Of a stretch of DNA of 64,000 bases, positions 42,401 through 51,619 are shown piece by piece. How positions within the stretch are numbered: position 1 is the stretch's first letter; each line of letters starts with the position of its first letter. The DNA is from Amycolatopsis tucumanensis (GTDB lineage Bacteria > Actinomycetota > Actinomycetes > Mycobacteriales > Pseudonocardiaceae): NCBI RefSeq assembly GCF_021654135.1, contig NZ_JAKGSD010000002.1:203171-267170 (forward strand), read 5' to 3'. The position numbers were made by a program, and so were the translations under genes. Under the pieces are notes generated by a model. It searched no databases. It was not told the origin of the DNA and saw only the letters and a program-made list of their open reading frames with translations.

Positions 42401-42733
42401 GTGGACGAGGAAGTCATCCCCATCCTGCGGGTGGCGGACGCCGCGGCGGCGGTCGCCTGGTACGAGCGGCTGGGGTTCACCAAGCAGTGGGAGCACCGCT
42501 TCGAACCGGAGCTGCCCGCTTTTGTCGAGGTTGCCAGGGGTCGCGTGCGGTTGTTCCTGTCGGAACACACGGGGGACGCGCGCCCGGACACGTTGGTCTA
42601 CCTGCGATTGCGGGATGTGGACGCCATCGCCGCCGCGTTCGGCGTGCCGGCGGAGGAGGCTCCGTGGGCGCGGGAGATCGAGCTGCGCGACCCCGACGGC
42701 AACCGGCTGCGGATCGGCACGCCGACGGAGTGA
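42401..42733 (+). CDS. Small VOC/bleomycin-resistance-type protein
   Basis: A 110-residue single VOC module: VIPILRVADAAAAVAWYERL, then FVEVARGRVRLFLSEH and EIELRDPDGNRLRIGTP. GTG start at 42401, 29 bp after the preceding VOC gene on the same strand. Such proteins often bind hydrophobic antibiotics as dimers, but the role is unknown here. Confidence 0.72.
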   Translation: MDEEVIPILRVADAAAAVAWYERLGFTKQWEHRFEPELPAFVEVARGRVRLFLSEHTGDARPDTLVYLRLRDVDAIAAAFGVPAEEAPWAREIELRDPDGNRLRIGTPTE

Positions 42734-42806
42734 GCGCTGCGCCGGGCCCGGCAACCGGCAGGTTCATCCAGGTTGGCAAGGCCTAGAGGAGTGATGCGTA
42801 AGTCTG

Positions 42807-43363
42807 TTAGTGGTCGTAGGCGGTCAGGGATCGGGTGGTGGGTTGGCCTTTGAGGGTGTCGTTGACCGATTCGATGAGCTGGCGGATCAGCCGGACGCCG
42901 CGCTCGGTGAGGTAGTGGTCGAGTTCGCGGGAGACGTAGCCCTTGTCGGCGATGATCAGCAGTCCGGGGCCCTCGGCGCGCAGGTGGGGTTCGTGGTCGC
43001 AGATCACCATGAGTACCTGCCGCTCGTCGAACGGTGGGCAGGGAGCGGCCACACTCCACCGGGGTGAAGTCGACGATCCAGGTGGCGTCGGTCCACAGGT
43101 CGGTATCGGCTGCGAGCCAGCGCATCACCTGTTTGACCAGTGGCGACGCGGCACGCAGGCGACGGTTGTAGCCGGACTGGCCGGGCAAGTACCGGAACGC
43201 GCCGGGCACCCGGACGGGCAGGAACCGCAACCACCGGGCCTCGGAGTTGAACCCCAGCAACGCCTGAGCCACGGCCAGGGTGACCACCTCGGCGTCGGTC
43301 AGCTTCGGTGGCCGGCCAGCCGACGCTGGCCCGCCAAGCGGTCGTGTTCAGGTCTGTCGTCAC
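42807..43363 (-). pseudogene. IS982-like transposase remnant
   Basis: Pieces of one transposase lie in different frames on the minus strand. The start is MTTDLNT (GTG near 43363); then VTLAVAQALLGFNSEARWL, YLPGQSGYNRRLRAASPLVK and DFTPVECGRSLPTVRR; then in another frame PFDERQVLMVICDHEPHLRA, LIIADKGYVSRELDHYLTER and RQLIESVNDTLKGQ, ending TRSLTAYDH. At least two internal segments of the IS982-type DDE domain and a frameshift separate them, so it is inactive. CTAGAG occurs near both edges (about 42783 and 43394), perhaps traces of the terminal repeats. Confidence 0.75.
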
Positions 43364-43411
43364 AAACGGGTCTTGAACACCCTTCGTCCGTCTCTAGTGC
43401 GAACGGGCGGT

Positions 43412-44005
43412 TCAGGCGCCGGAGTGGTCCGGCAGGAGCCGAGCCGCCAGTGATCGTGCCGTGGCGGTGAGCGTGGCCGTGTCCAGCCCGGTCCGGCTCA
43501 TGAACACGAGCCCTTGTTGCGCGGCCAGGAGAGCCCGCGCGAGTTCGATCGGTTCCGTTCCGGCCGGCAGGTCGCCCTCGCGTTGGGCGCGGGCGACGCA
43601 GTCGCCGATCAGCGCGGTGGTCGTCTCGTAGGCGCGGTGGGCGTGGTTGAGGACTTCCGGATCGGCGTTACCGAGTTCGCTGGTGCTGTTGGCCAGCAGG
43701 CAGCCACGCCGCACGCCAGGCGAGTCGTCGACCGGTGCTTCGAGGAGCATGCGCAGTGCGTCCAGGGCCCGTGGCGCCTCGGCGAGGGCTTCCCGGAGAC
43801 GGCGGTGGTTGTCGTCGGTGTAGGCGCGCAGCGCCCGGAGGAAGAGCTGGCGCTTGTCGCCGAACGCCGCATACAGGCTGCCCTTGCCGAGGCCGCTGAC
43901 GCGCATCAGGTCTTCCAGCGAGGTCGCCGCGTAACCGGCGTCCCAGAACTGATCACGGACGGCGTTCAGCACCTGCTTCTCGTCGAACGATCGCGGTCGT
44001 GCCAT
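43412..44005 (-). CDS. TetR-family transcriptional repressor
   Basis: A 197-residue TetR protein: SFDEKQVLNAVRDQFWDAGY, then TSLEDLMRVSGLGKGSLYAA and FGDKRQLFLRALRAY, the classic N-terminal three-helix DNA-binding domain. It is divergent from an SDR gene, with a striking pair of operators in between. The usual reading is repression of the SDR and itself until an electrophile or aromatic ligand binds. Confidence 0.87.
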   Translation of the reverse strand: MARPRSFDEKQVLNAVRDQFWDAGYAATSLEDLMRVSGLGKGSLYAAFGDKRQLFLRALRAYTDDNHRRLREALAEAPRALDALRMLLEAPVDDSPGVRRGCLLANSTSELGNADPEVLNHAHRAYETTTALIGDCVARAQREGDLPAGTEPIELARALLAAQQGLVFMSRTGLDTATLTATARSLAARLLPDHSGA

Positions 44006-44019
44006 GCGGACAGGATATC

Positions 44020-44075
44020 GAGTTCTTGACCGTGCGGTCCAGCACGCTTATGGTGGACCGCGCGGTCAAGAACTC
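44020..44075. promoter_or_regulatory. 22-bp inverted repeats carrying two GACCGNNCGGTC operators
   Basis: Arms 44020-44041 and 44054-44075 are complementary with one mismatch. Each arm contains its own palindrome, GACCGTGCGGTC (44028-44039) and GACCGCGCGGTC (44056-44067), with centres 28 bp apart. Two TetR dimers could bind on nearly the same face of the helix, covering both divergent promoters. Confidence 0.7.
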
Positions 44076-44112
44076 CTTGGCCCGTTGCACGCGAGAAAGT
44101 TGGGAAACACAC

Positions 44113-44859
44113 ATGGGAAAGCTGGACGGCAAGGTGGCGATCGTGACCGGCGGGTCGCGGGGCATCGGGGCGGCCTCGGCGCTGGCGCTGGCCGACGAGG
44201 GCGCCGACGTCGCGATCAGCTACTCGGCCTCGGCGGACCAGGCCAAGGCTGTGGTCGCCGACCTGGAGGCGAAGGGGGTGCGGGCGGCGGCTTTCCAGGC
44301 CGACCAGGCGGACGCGGCGCAGGCGGCGGGCTTGATCCACCACGTGGCCGAGCAGTTCGGGAAGCTGGACATCCTGGTCAACAACGCGGCCGTGAGCGGT
44401 GGCGGCCTCGTGGGCAGCGAGCCCGTCGACCAGGCCGCCATCGAGCGGCAGCTCGCCGTCAACTACACCAGCGTGGTGGCCGCGGTCCAGGCGGCGGTGC
44501 CGTTGCTGCCCGATGGCGGGCGGATCGTCAGCATCAGCTCAGGCGTGGCCACCCGGGCGGGTTTCCAGGGGATGGCGTACTACACGGGCACGAAGTCGGC
44601 CCTCGAGGGCTTCAGCCGGGGCGCGGCCCGCGATCTGGCGCAGCGGGGCATCACGGTCAACGTCGTCCAGCCCGGGTTCGTCGACACCGACGGAAACCCC
44701 GCCGACGGCCCGGCCGCGTCCACGTTCCTCCCGACCGCGGCGATGGGCCGGTACGGCAGGCCGGAGGAGATCGCCGCGGGCGTCGTCTTCCTCGCCAGCC
44801 CGCAGGCCTCCTACGTCACCGGCGCGGTGCTGCGGATCGACGGCGGATACGCGGCATAG
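44113..44859 (+). CDS. Short-chain dehydrogenase/reductase (SDR)
   Basis: A 248-residue classical SDR: VAIVTGGSRGIGAASALALA binds NADP(H), ILVNNAAVSGG is the NNAG motif, the Ser lies in RIVSISSGVA and the Tyr-Lys pair in AYYTGTKSALEG; GRYGRPEEIAAGVVFLASPQ closes the fold. FabG-like. TetR-controlled SDRs of this kind reduce small carbonyl compounds. ATG at 44113 follows the operator pair; earlier codons lie within the operators. Confidence 0.88.
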   Translation: MGKLDGKVAIVTGGSRGIGAASALALADEGADVAISYSASADQAKAVVADLEAKGVRAAAFQADQADAAQAAGLIHHVAEQFGKLDILVNNAAVSGGGLVGSEPVDQAAIERQLAVNYTSVVAAVQAAVPLLPDGGRIVSISSGVATRAGFQGMAYYTGTKSALEGFSRGAARDLAQRGITVNVVQPGFVDTDGNPADGPAASTFLPTAAMGRYGRPEEIAAGVVFLASPQASYVTGAVLRIDGGYAA

Positions 44860-44926
44860 CCCGACCGCGCGAAGTTAACCCCGCATGACCTGATCCGTCC
44901 GCCCGAGGCGATCACCGATACACCAC

Positions 44927-44943
44927 GTTAACGCCCGCGAAGC
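44927..44943. promoter_or_regulatory. Candidate GlnR box upstream of the guanidine operon
   Basis: GTTAAC-gcccgc-GAAGC resembles the actinobacterial GlnR consensus (GTnAC, 6 bp, GAAAC). Another GTTAAC occurs at 44874-44879. Nitrogen control of a guanidine-nitrogen operon would make sense, but the match is imperfect. Confidence 0.3.
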
Positions 44944-44994
44944 GGTCGTGACACCGCTGCCGGGTGCACTGTTCCACGACCCGCACCAGTTGCG

Positions 44995-45101
44995 GGGCGC
45001 GTCTAGGGTTCCGCCACCGCCGGGTGGGTCTGGTCCGAGAGACGCAGGCGGTCCGCGCCGGATGCGGAACCGTTCCACGGCGGGAGAAAAGCCCGGGAGG
45101 C
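44995..45101 (+). ncRNA. Guanidine-I (ykkC-class) riboswitch aptamer
   Basis: The conserved ykkC elements appear in order: CTAGGGTTCCG (45003-45013), GGTCCGAGAG (45032-45041), ACGGCGGGAGAAAAGCCCGG (45077-45096) and the terminal GGGAGG. GGTTCCGC (45007-45014) pairs perfectly with GCGGAACC (45064-45071) as the P1 helix. It sits 52 bp upstream of a permease/DUF1989/carboxylase/allophanate hydrolase operon, exactly the gene set this guanidine sensor controls. Guanidine binding should switch the operon on. Confidence 0.88.
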
Positions 45102-45118
45102 CATCACGGCCCCGGGCT
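45090..45118 (+). terminator. Riboswitch expression-platform hairpin
   Basis: AGCCCGG pairs with CCGGGCT and GGCC with GGCC around an ATCAC loop, with a 2-nt bulge. The 5' arm is the conserved AGCCCGG of the aptamer's 3' part, so aptamer and hairpin exclude each other. There is no U-tract; it may act by termination or by folding the leader before the GGAGG at 45142-45146. Confidence 0.5.
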
Positions 45119-45152
45119 GCGTGCGTGGTCCGGGGATGATCCGGAGGTGGGT

Positions 45153-46670
45153 ATGTCCGTCACGCATCCCCAGACCACGCCAGACGCCGACGCCGGGGAC
45201 CTCTCCGGCTTCGGCTACGGCCAGCAGCTGAAACGCAAGATCGGGTCCTACGGGTCGTTCGCCGCGGGGTTCTCCTTCGTCTCCATCCTCACGACCGTCT
45301 TCCAGCTGTTCTTCTTCGGCTTCTCCTTCGCAGGCCCGGCGTTCTTCTGGACCTGGCCGATCGTGCTGGCCGGGCAGCTGCTCGTCGCGCTGTGCTTCGC
45401 CGAGCTGGCGGCCCGCTACCCGATCTCGGGCGTCATCTACCAGTGGTCGAGCCGTCTCGGGGGGCGGCTGTGGGGCTGGACCGCGGGCTGGCTGATGATC
45501 GTCGCGCAGACGGTCACCCTCGCCGGCGCCGCGATCGCCCTCCAGGTCGTGCTGCCGCCGGTCTGGTCCGGCTTCCAGCTGATCCCCGGCGACTCCGCGC
45601 TGACCTCCCCCACCGGCGCGGCCAACGCCGTCCTGCTGGGCGTGCTGCTGCTGGCCGTCACCACGGCGATCAACGCGATCGGCGTGCGCCTGATGTCGGT
45701 CGTCAACAGCGTCGGCGTCACCTGCGAGCTGGTGGGTGTCGCGCTGTTGTGCGTCGCGTTGTTCTCCCGCGCCGAGCGCGGCCCCGGCGTGGTGCTGCAG
45801 ACGCAGGGCGTCGAGGGCCACAGCTACCTGTGGGCGTTCGCGGTGTCCGGGTTGATGGCCGCCTACGTGCTGGTCGGCTTCGACAGCGCGGGCGAGCTGT
45901 CCGAGGAGACGCACAACCCGCGCCGCACCACGCCGCGCACCATCCTGCGCGCCGTGCTGATCTCCGGTCTCGGCGGCGCGCTCATGCTGCTGGCCACCCT
46001 GATGGCCGCGGGCAGCGTCACCGACGGCAGCCTCGGCGACCCGGCACTGGGCCTGCCCGGGGTGCTGATGAGCCGCCTCGGCGACACGCTCGGCCGGGTC
46101 TTCCTGGTGGACGTCGCGATCGCGGTGACGGTGTGCACGCTGGCGATCCAGACCGCCGCCACCCGGATGGTGTTCTCGATGGCCCGCGACCGCGTCCTGC
46201 CCTTCGCCGGCGGCCTGGCGAAGGTCAACCCGCGCACCGGCACCCCGGTCCGCGCCTCGGTCGTGGTCGCGGTCGTCGCGGCGGCGGTGCTGCTGATCAA
46301 CATCGGCAACCCTGCGCTGTTCACCACCGTCGCGAGCGTCTGCATCATGCTGCTTTACTTGGCCTACCTGATGGTGACGCTGCCGCTGCTGATCCGCCGC
46401 CTGCGGGGTGAGCTGCCTGCCGCACCGGGCTATTTCAGCCTCGGCCGCTGGGGTGTGGTCGTCAACGTGCTCGCGGTGGTGTGGGGCGCGGCGATGGCGG
46501 TGAACCTGGGCTGGCCGCGAGCCGAGGTGTTCGATCCCGAGGGCGGGCACCCGTACCTGCAGTGGTTCGCTCCCCTGTTCCTCGCCGGCACGCTGCTCGT
46601 CGGCGCGCTCGCGTACGCAGTGCAGGCGCGCCGCCCCGCGCTGGCGCCGGTTCTGGAGGGTGCCGCGTGA
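45153..46670 (+). CDS. APC-superfamily permease, probable guanidine importer
   Basis: A 505-residue amino-acid/polyamine-type permease with 12 helices; QLKRKIGSYGSFAAGFSFVS at the N-terminus and FDSAGELSEETHNPRRTTPR in the middle are typical of the permeases linked with urea/guanidine carboxylase operons. The riboswitch just upstream and the downstream DUF1989 genes argue for guanidine as substrate. ATG at 45153 has GGAGGTGG a few nt upstream. Next gene overlaps as GTGA. Confidence 0.82.
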   Translation: MSVTHPQTTPDADAGDLSGFGYGQQLKRKIGSYGSFAAGFSFVSILTTVFQLFFFGFSFAGPAFFWTWPIVLAGQLLVALCFAELAARYPISGVIYQWSSRLGGRLWGWTAGWLMIVAQTVTLAGAAIALQVVLPPVWSGFQLIPGDSALTSPTGAANAVLLGVLLLAVTTAINAIGVRLMSVVNSVGVTCELVGVALLCVALFSRAERGPGVVLQTQGVEGHSYLWAFAVSGLMAAYVLVGFDSAGELSEETHNPRRTTPRTILRAVLISGLGGALMLLATLMAAGSVTDGSLGDPALGLPGVLMSRLGDTLGRVFLVDVAIAVTVCTLAIQTAATRMVFSMARDRVLPFAGGLAKVNPRTGTPVRASVVVAVVAAAVLLINIGNPALFTTVASVCIMLLYLAYLMVTLPLLIRRLRGELPAAPGYFSLGRWGVVVNVLAVVWGAAMAVNLGWPRAEVFDPEGGHPYLQWFAPLFLAGTLLVGALAYAVQARRPALAPVLEGAA

Positions 46671-47362
46671 GCGAGGTCCTGCTGTCCCACGAGATCCCCG
46701 GCGGCGCCGCCTGGTCGGTCCTGGTCCGCGGTGGCCGGGAGCTGAAGCTGACCGCCACCGGTGACGGCGCGAACTGCTCGACGCTGCTGTTCGCCGCGCA
46801 CCACCCCGTGGACCGGCTCAACGTCCCGGACACGTTGAAAGCGCAGATGAGCGCCCGGATCCAGGCGCCGATGGTGCTGATGTCCGATCGCGGCACCGCG
46901 TTGTGCTCGGTCACTGGGTCGTCCCTGGACTGGCACGACGCGCTCAGCGGCCACTCCGTCGACGTCGCGCAGTACGGTCCCTCGTCCTATTCGGCCGATC
47001 GCAACGCGTGGCGCCGGTCCGCCCGCGACGGTTTCCTGAGCGAGCTGCGCAAGCACGGCCGCGGGCCGGCGGACCTGCACGCGTGTGTCAACTTCTTCAG
47101 CAAGGTCGCGATCTCCGGCGAGGGCGTGCTGACCTTCGCGCCCGGACACGCGTCGGCGGGCGACTGGGTGGCCCTACGGGCGGAGATGGACGTGCTGGTC
47201 GTCCTGTCCACGTCGCCGCACCCGCTCGATCCACAGTGGAATCCCGGCGGCGTGCTGGCCGAGGTCCGGCCCGCTCCCGAACCCGGCGAGGACGACCCGT
47301 CGTGGACGTTCCGCGACGAAAGCGCCCGCGCCCTGCGAGCCGCCCGGGAGGTGCTGGCATGA
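46667..47362 (+). CDS. DUF1989 protein, carboxyguanidine deiminase subunit (UAAP2-type)
   Basis: A 231-residue DUF1989 protein (formerly urea carboxylase-associated protein 2): [40 protein letters not shown] and [20 protein letters not shown]. With its partner it forms the deiminase that converts carboxyguanidine to allophanate. GTG start overlapping the permease stop; ATGA overlap with the next gene. The paired DUF1989 genes after a guanidine riboswitch make this assignment strong by context. Confidence 0.82.
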   Translation: MSEVLLSHEIPGGAAWSVLVRGGRELKLTATGDGANCSTLLFAAHHPVDRLNVPDTLKAQMSARIQAPMVLMSDRGTALCSVTGSSLDWHDALSGHSVDVAQYGPSSYSADRNAWRRSARDGFLSELRKHGRGPADLHACVNFFSKVAISGEGVLTFAPGHASAGDWVALRAEMDVLVVLSTSPHPLDPQWNPGGVLAEVRPAPEPGEDDPSWTFRDESARALRAAREVLA

Positions 47363-47976
47363 CCGGCACGATCACCGAAGCCGCCCTCGACACGACCGTC
47401 GCCGACGGTGACGGCTACATCGGCACCATCCCGGCCGGCGGCACGTTCCGCATCGTCGACCTGCACGGCAACCAGGCCGTGGACACCCTGTTCTACGACG
47501 CCGCCGACATCGACAACCGCTACAGCGCGATGGACACCGTGCGGGAGCAGGGCAGCGCCTACCTCACCACCGGGTCGCGCCTGCTGTCGGTGAACCTGGA
47601 CGTGCTGGCCACGATCACCGCCGACACCTGCGGCCGCCACGACACCCTGGGCGGGGCGTGCGCGCAGGAGTCCAATGTGGTCCGGTACGGCGAGCACACC
47701 CGTCATCAGCACGCCTGCCGGGAGACGTTCCTGCGCTACGGGGCGCAGGTGGGCATCGGCGCGCGGCAGCTCGGGCACAACATCAACTTCTTCATGAACG
47801 TGCCGCTGACCGCCGAGGGCGGGCTGACGTTCGAGGACGGCCTGTCCGCGCCGGGCAAGTATGTCGAAGTGCGCGCCGAGCGCGACCTGTACGTGCTGAT
47901 CAGCAACTGCCCGCAGCTGAACAACCCGTGCAACGGGTGGAACCCGACGCCGGTGCGGCTGCTGGGCTGGTGGTGA
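47359..47976 (+). CDS. DUF1989 protein, carboxyguanidine deiminase subunit (UAAP1-type)
   Basis: A 205-residue DUF1989 protein: [35 protein letters not shown] and [20 protein letters not shown], ending [20 protein letters not shown], with Cys residues that can bind zinc. Second subunit of the carboxyguanidine deiminase that follows guanidine carboxylase. GTGA overlap with the carboxylase gene. Confidence 0.83.
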   Translation: MTGTITEAALDTTVADGDGYIGTIPAGGTFRIVDLHGNQAVDTLFYDAADIDNRYSAMDTVREQGSAYLTTGSRLLSVNLDVLATITADTCGRHDTLGGACAQESNVVRYGEHTRHQHACRETFLRYGAQVGIGARQLGHNINFFMNVPLTAEGGLTFEDGLSAPGKYVEVRAERDLYVLISNCPQLNNPCNGWNPTPVRLLGWW

Positions 47977-49955
47977 CCGTGGAGGTACTGACGCCAGGCA
48001 CGCAGACGACGGTGCAGGACCTGACGGGCAGGGGCGGCATGTGGGACGTCGGGGTGCCGCCCTCGGGCGCGTGGGACGACCTGTCCTTCGCGCTGGCCAA
48101 CGCCGCGGTGGGCAACCCGCCGGACGCGGCCGGCCTGGAAGCGGTGGTCACCGGGCCGGTGCTGCGCTTCGACCGGCGCACCACGGTGTGCCTGACCGGT
48201 GCGACGCACCGGGCCACGGTGGACGGCCGTCCGCTGCGCCCGGGGATCGTCACGCCGGTGGCGGCGGGGTCGGTGCTCGACGTCGGCCCGTGCGACGGGC
48301 CCGGGATGCGCGCGTACCTGGCGGTCGCGGGCGGGATCCGGGTACCGGAGGTGTTCGGCAGCCGCGCCACGTTCCTGCTCGGCGGCTTCGGCGGGCTGGA
48401 CGGCCGCGCGCTCGCCGCCGGGGACGAGCTGACCGTCGGACGCACCGAGAACCTGGGCGCACCGATGGACGTGGCACCGATCCTGCCCCGCATCGGGTCC
48501 GAGTGGACGGTCCGGGTGCTGGCCGGGCCACACGGCGCTCCCGAGTACCTCACCGAGGAGGGCGCGCGGGAGCTGCTGGAAACACCGTGGACGGTCGACC
48601 ACCGCGCCGACCGCACGGGTGTGCGGCTGACCGGTCCCCCGCCGAAGTGGTCGCGGCGCGACGGCGGCGAGGCGGGCCTGCACCCGTCGAACATCCACGA
48701 CAGCGCCTACCCGGTGGGCGGGATCATGCTGTCCGGCGACACGCCGGTCGTGGTCGGCCCGGACGGCCCGAGCCTCGGCGGGTTCGTGGTGCCGTTCACC
48801 GTGATCCGCGCGGACCGCTGGAAGCTGGCGCAGGCCCGGCCGGGCGACCCGGTGCGGCTGGTGCTGGTGTCACCGGCGGAAGCGGAGGCGATCAACGCGG
48901 AGCGGGCGGCACTGTTGGCCGATCCCCGGGCAGCCGTCGCGGCCGAGTTCGCGGGCACGCCCGCTCCGGCGCCGATGCTGCCCGCGCCGCGCGCGGAGTT
49001 GTTGCGGGAGCACGGTTTCCTGCGGGAGCGGGCGGATCCGGCGGTGGTGATGCGCCGAGCCGGCGACCACCACCTGCTCGTCGAAGCCGGGCCGGCGGTG
49101 CTGGACCTGCACGTGCGGGTGTGGGTGCACCTGCTCGCCCAGGCGCTGCGCGCGTCGGCGACCGGCGGGGTGACCGAGATCGTGGAGGGCGTGCGCTCGC
49201 TGCTGGTCCAGGTGGATCCGGACCGGCTGCCGCTGGAACGGCTGGCCGGGCTGCTCGACGAGCTGGCCGGTGCGGTGCCCGATCCGGCCGGGGTGACGCT
49301 CGACGTGCGGGAGGTGACGCTGCCGATCGCGTTCGATCACCCGGCCGCGCACGAGGCGATGGCGCGGTACACGCGCTCGGTGCGGCCGGACGCGCCGTGG
49401 TGCCCGGACAACGTCGAGTTCATCCGGCGCATCAACGACCTGCCGGTGCGCGACGACGTGTTCCGGATCCTGCGTGAGGCGACGTACGTGGTGATCGGGC
49501 TGGGCGACGTCTACCTGGGCGCCCCGGTGGCGTTGCCGACCGATCCGCGGCACCGGCTGGTGACCACGAAGTACAACCCGGCGCGCACGTGGACGCCGCA
49601 GAACGCCGTCGGCATCGGCGGCGCGTACCTGTGCGTGTACGGGATGGAAGGCCCCGGTGGCTACCAGCTGGTCGGGCGGACGGTCCCGGTGTGGCGGCAC
49701 GTGCCGGGCTCGGACGAGCCGCCGTGGTTGCTGCGCCAGTTCGACCGTCTGCGGTTCACCCCGGTCACCGCGGAGGAGCTGGCCGATCTGCGGGCCGACG
49801 TCAAGGCCGGACGATCCGGGTTGGAGACGAGCCCAGCGAAGTTTTCCTTGTCCGAAGTGGACGAGCTGGAGTCGAAGCACCGCGAGGAGATCGCGTTGTT
49901 CCGCAAACGCAGGCAGGCGGCGTTCGACGCCGAACGGGAGAGGTGGGATCGTTGA
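47973..49955 (+). CDS. Urea/guanidine carboxylase carboxyltransferase part (no biotin carboxylase or carrier domain)
   Basis: A 660-residue protein covering only the carboxyltransferase half of urea/guanidine carboxylase: the KipA-like domain ([20 protein letters not shown], then [20 protein letters not shown]) followed by the KipI-like domain ([20 protein letters not shown], then [20 protein letters not shown] and [20 protein letters not shown]). Full enzymes are about 1200 residues with an N-terminal biotin carboxylase and a C-terminal biotin carrier; both are missing, including any AMKM biotin site. Those functions must come in trans. GTG start overlaps the previous stop. Confidence 0.82.
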   Translation: MTVEVLTPGTQTTVQDLTGRGGMWDVGVPPSGAWDDLSFALANAAVGNPPDAAGLEAVVTGPVLRFDRRTTVCLTGATHRATVDGRPLRPGIVTPVAAGSVLDVGPCDGPGMRAYLAVAGGIRVPEVFGSRATFLLGGFGGLDGRALAAGDELTVGRTENLGAPMDVAPILPRIGSEWTVRVLAGPHGAPEYLTEEGARELLETPWTVDHRADRTGVRLTGPPPKWSRRDGGEAGLHPSNIHDSAYPVGGIMLSGDTPVVVGPDGPSLGGFVVPFTVIRADRWKLAQARPGDPVRLVLVSPAEAEAINAERAALLADPRAAVAAEFAGTPAPAPMLPAPRAELLREHGFLRERADPAVVMRRAGDHHLLVEAGPAVLDLHVRVWVHLLAQALRASATGGVTEIVEGVRSLLVQVDPDRLPLERLAGLLDELAGAVPDPAGVTLDVREVTLPIAFDHPAAHEAMARYTRSVRPDAPWCPDNVEFIRRINDLPVRDDVFRILREATYVVIGLGDVYLGAPVALPTDPRHRLVTTKYNPARTWTPQNAVGIGGAYLCVYGMEGPGGYQLVGRTVPVWRHVPGSDEPPWLLRQFDRLRFTPVTAEELADLRADVKAGRSGLETSPAKFSLSEVDELESKHREEIALFRKRRQAAFDAERERWDR

Positions 49956-51577
49956 CTCCGCTGGTTGCCTTGAAGGCGGCGCGGGAGGTGGACCAGCCCG
50001 CGTTCATCTCGCTGCTGGACGAGGACCGGGTTCAGTCCACCACGGACGGCCCGCTGGCCGGGATTGCGTTCGCGGTGAAGGACAACATCGACGTCGCCGG
50101 GGTGCCGACCACCGGCGGGTGCCCGGCGCGGGACACGCCGGCGACGGCGAACGCGTTCGCCGTACAGCGGTTGCTGGACCGCGGCGCGGTGCCGATCGGC
50201 AAGACCAACCTGGACCAGTTCGCCACCGGCCTGGTCGGCACCCGCTCCCCCTACGGCGCGTGTCACAGCGTCTTCTCGCCGGCGCACGTCAGCGGCGGGA
50301 GCAGTTCGGGCAGCGCGGTGGCGGTCGCGCTCGGGGTGGTGCCGTTCGCCCTGGGGACGGACACCGCGGGCAGCGGCCGGGTCCCGGCGGCGTTCAACGG
50401 CCTGATCGGGGTGAAGCCGACCCGGGGGCTGGTGTCCACGCGCGGCTTGCTGCCCGCGTGCCCGTCGCTGGACTGCATCACCACGCTGACCAGGACGGTC
50501 GCCGAGGCGCGGCCGGTGCTGGACGCGCTGGTGGCATTCGACGAGGTCGATCCGTGGTCGCGGCCGGCGCCCGCGCTGCTGCCGCCGGGCGTCGCGCGCC
50601 GGATGCGGGTGATCGCGGCGCCGGACGGCCCGCTCGACCTGGATCCGGAGCACGAAGCGGCGTGGCTGGACGCCCTCACGCACGCGGCGCGGGTCGCGCA
50701 CGTGGTGCGGGTGGACGTCGCGCCGTTCCTGGCGGCCGCGCGGCTGCTCTACGAGGCGGCGTTCGTGGCCGAGCGGCTGGCGGCGTTCGGGCACCTGCTC
50801 GACGGGCCGGGTGTGGACCCGACGGTACGGGGCATCGTGCGGGGCGCGGACCGGTACTCGGGCGCGGACGCCTTCGCGGGCCTGCACGAGCTGGCCCGGT
50901 TGCGGCGGCTCGCGGAGCGGGCCTTCACCGGCGCGGACGCGCTGCTGCTGCCGGTGACGCCGGGGCATCCCACGCTGGCTGAGGTCGCGGCCGATCCGGT
51001 CGGGGTCAACACGCGGCTGGGCACGTTCACGAACATGGCGAACCTGCTCGACCTGTGCGCGGTCGCCGTGCCTGCCGGGTCGCGCGCCGACGGGCTGCCG
51101 TTCGGGGTGCAGCTGCTCGCGCCGGCGTTCGCGGACGGCCCATTGCTGGACCTGGCCGCGCGGTGGACGGGCGAGACCGTGGCGCCACCCTCCGCGCGCA
51201 CGCTGCTGGCCGTCGCGGGCGCACACCTGTCCGGTCAGCCGGCGAACGGCGACCTGGTGCGGCTGGGCGGGGTGCTGCACAGCCGGGCCCGCACCGGCCC
51301 CGGCCACCGCATGTACACAGTGGATGGTCCGTTCCCGCGGCCGGGGCTGCTCCACACGGGAGACGGCCCGGCGGACGGGATCGAGCTGGAGGTGTGGGAC
51401 CTGCCGGAGGCGGCGATCGGCGCACTGCTGCCGACGATCGCGCCGCCCCTGCACCTGGGCCCGTTGACGCTCGACGACGGGTCCACTGTGCTCGGTTTCG
51501 TGGCCGACACCGCGTGCGCGGACCCTGCCAGGGACATCACCGCGTACGGCGGCTGGCGGGCGTACATGTCGAGCTGA
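49952..51577 (+). CDS. atzF: Allophanate hydrolase (AtzF-type)
   Basis: A 541-residue amidase-signature enzyme with Lys43 (VKDNIDVAG), cis-Ser at 117-118 (GGSSSGSAVAVALG) and nucleophile Ser141 (DTAGSGRVPAAFNG), plus the C-terminal allophanate hydrolase domain (HRMYTVDGPFPRPGLLHTGD, then AYGGWRAYMSS). It splits allophanate to ammonia and CO2, the last step of guanidine or urea carboxylation. The start is TTG (TTGA overlap), preceded by GGAGAGG; no better start exists. Confidence 0.85.
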   Translation: MTPLVALKAAREVDQPAFISLLDEDRVQSTTDGPLAGIAFAVKDNIDVAGVPTTGGCPARDTPATANAFAVQRLLDRGAVPIGKTNLDQFATGLVGTRSPYGACHSVFSPAHVSGGSSSGSAVAVALGVVPFALGTDTAGSGRVPAAFNGLIGVKPTRGLVSTRGLLPACPSLDCITTLTRTVAEARPVLDALVAFDEVDPWSRPAPALLPPGVARRMRVIAAPDGPLDLDPEHEAAWLDALTHAARVAHVVRVDVAPFLAAARLLYEAAFVAERLAAFGHLLDGPGVDPTVRGIVRGADRYSGADAFAGLHELARLRRLAERAFTGADALLLPVTPGHPTLAEVAADPVGVNTRLGTFTNMANLLDLCAVAVPAGSRADGLPFGVQLLAPAFADGPLLDLAARWTGETVAPPSARTLLAVAGAHLSGQPANGDLVRLGGVLHSRARTGPGHRMYTVDGPFPRPGLLHTGDGPADGIELEVWDLPEAAIGALLPTIAPPLHLGPLTLDDGSTVLGFVADTACADPARDITAYGGWRAYMSS

Positions 51578-51578
51578 C

Positions 51579-51617
51579 ACGACGGGCGCCCGTCCGGAGT
51601 GGACGGGCGCTCGTCGT
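51579..51617. terminator. Strong bidirectional terminator hairpin
   Basis: ACGACGGGCGCCCGTCC (51579-51595) pairs with GGACGGGCGCTCGTCGT (51601-51617) with a single G-T wobble, a 17-bp stem with a 5-nt loop. It lies between the allophanate hydrolase stop and the end of the convergent transglycosylase gene. Confidence 0.8.
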
Positions 51618-51619
51618 CG

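Noticed and set aside
47973..51577. Urea amidolyase for urea degradation
   Set aside because: The guanidine-I riboswitch and paired DUF1989 genes point to guanidine; no biotin carboxylase domain is present.
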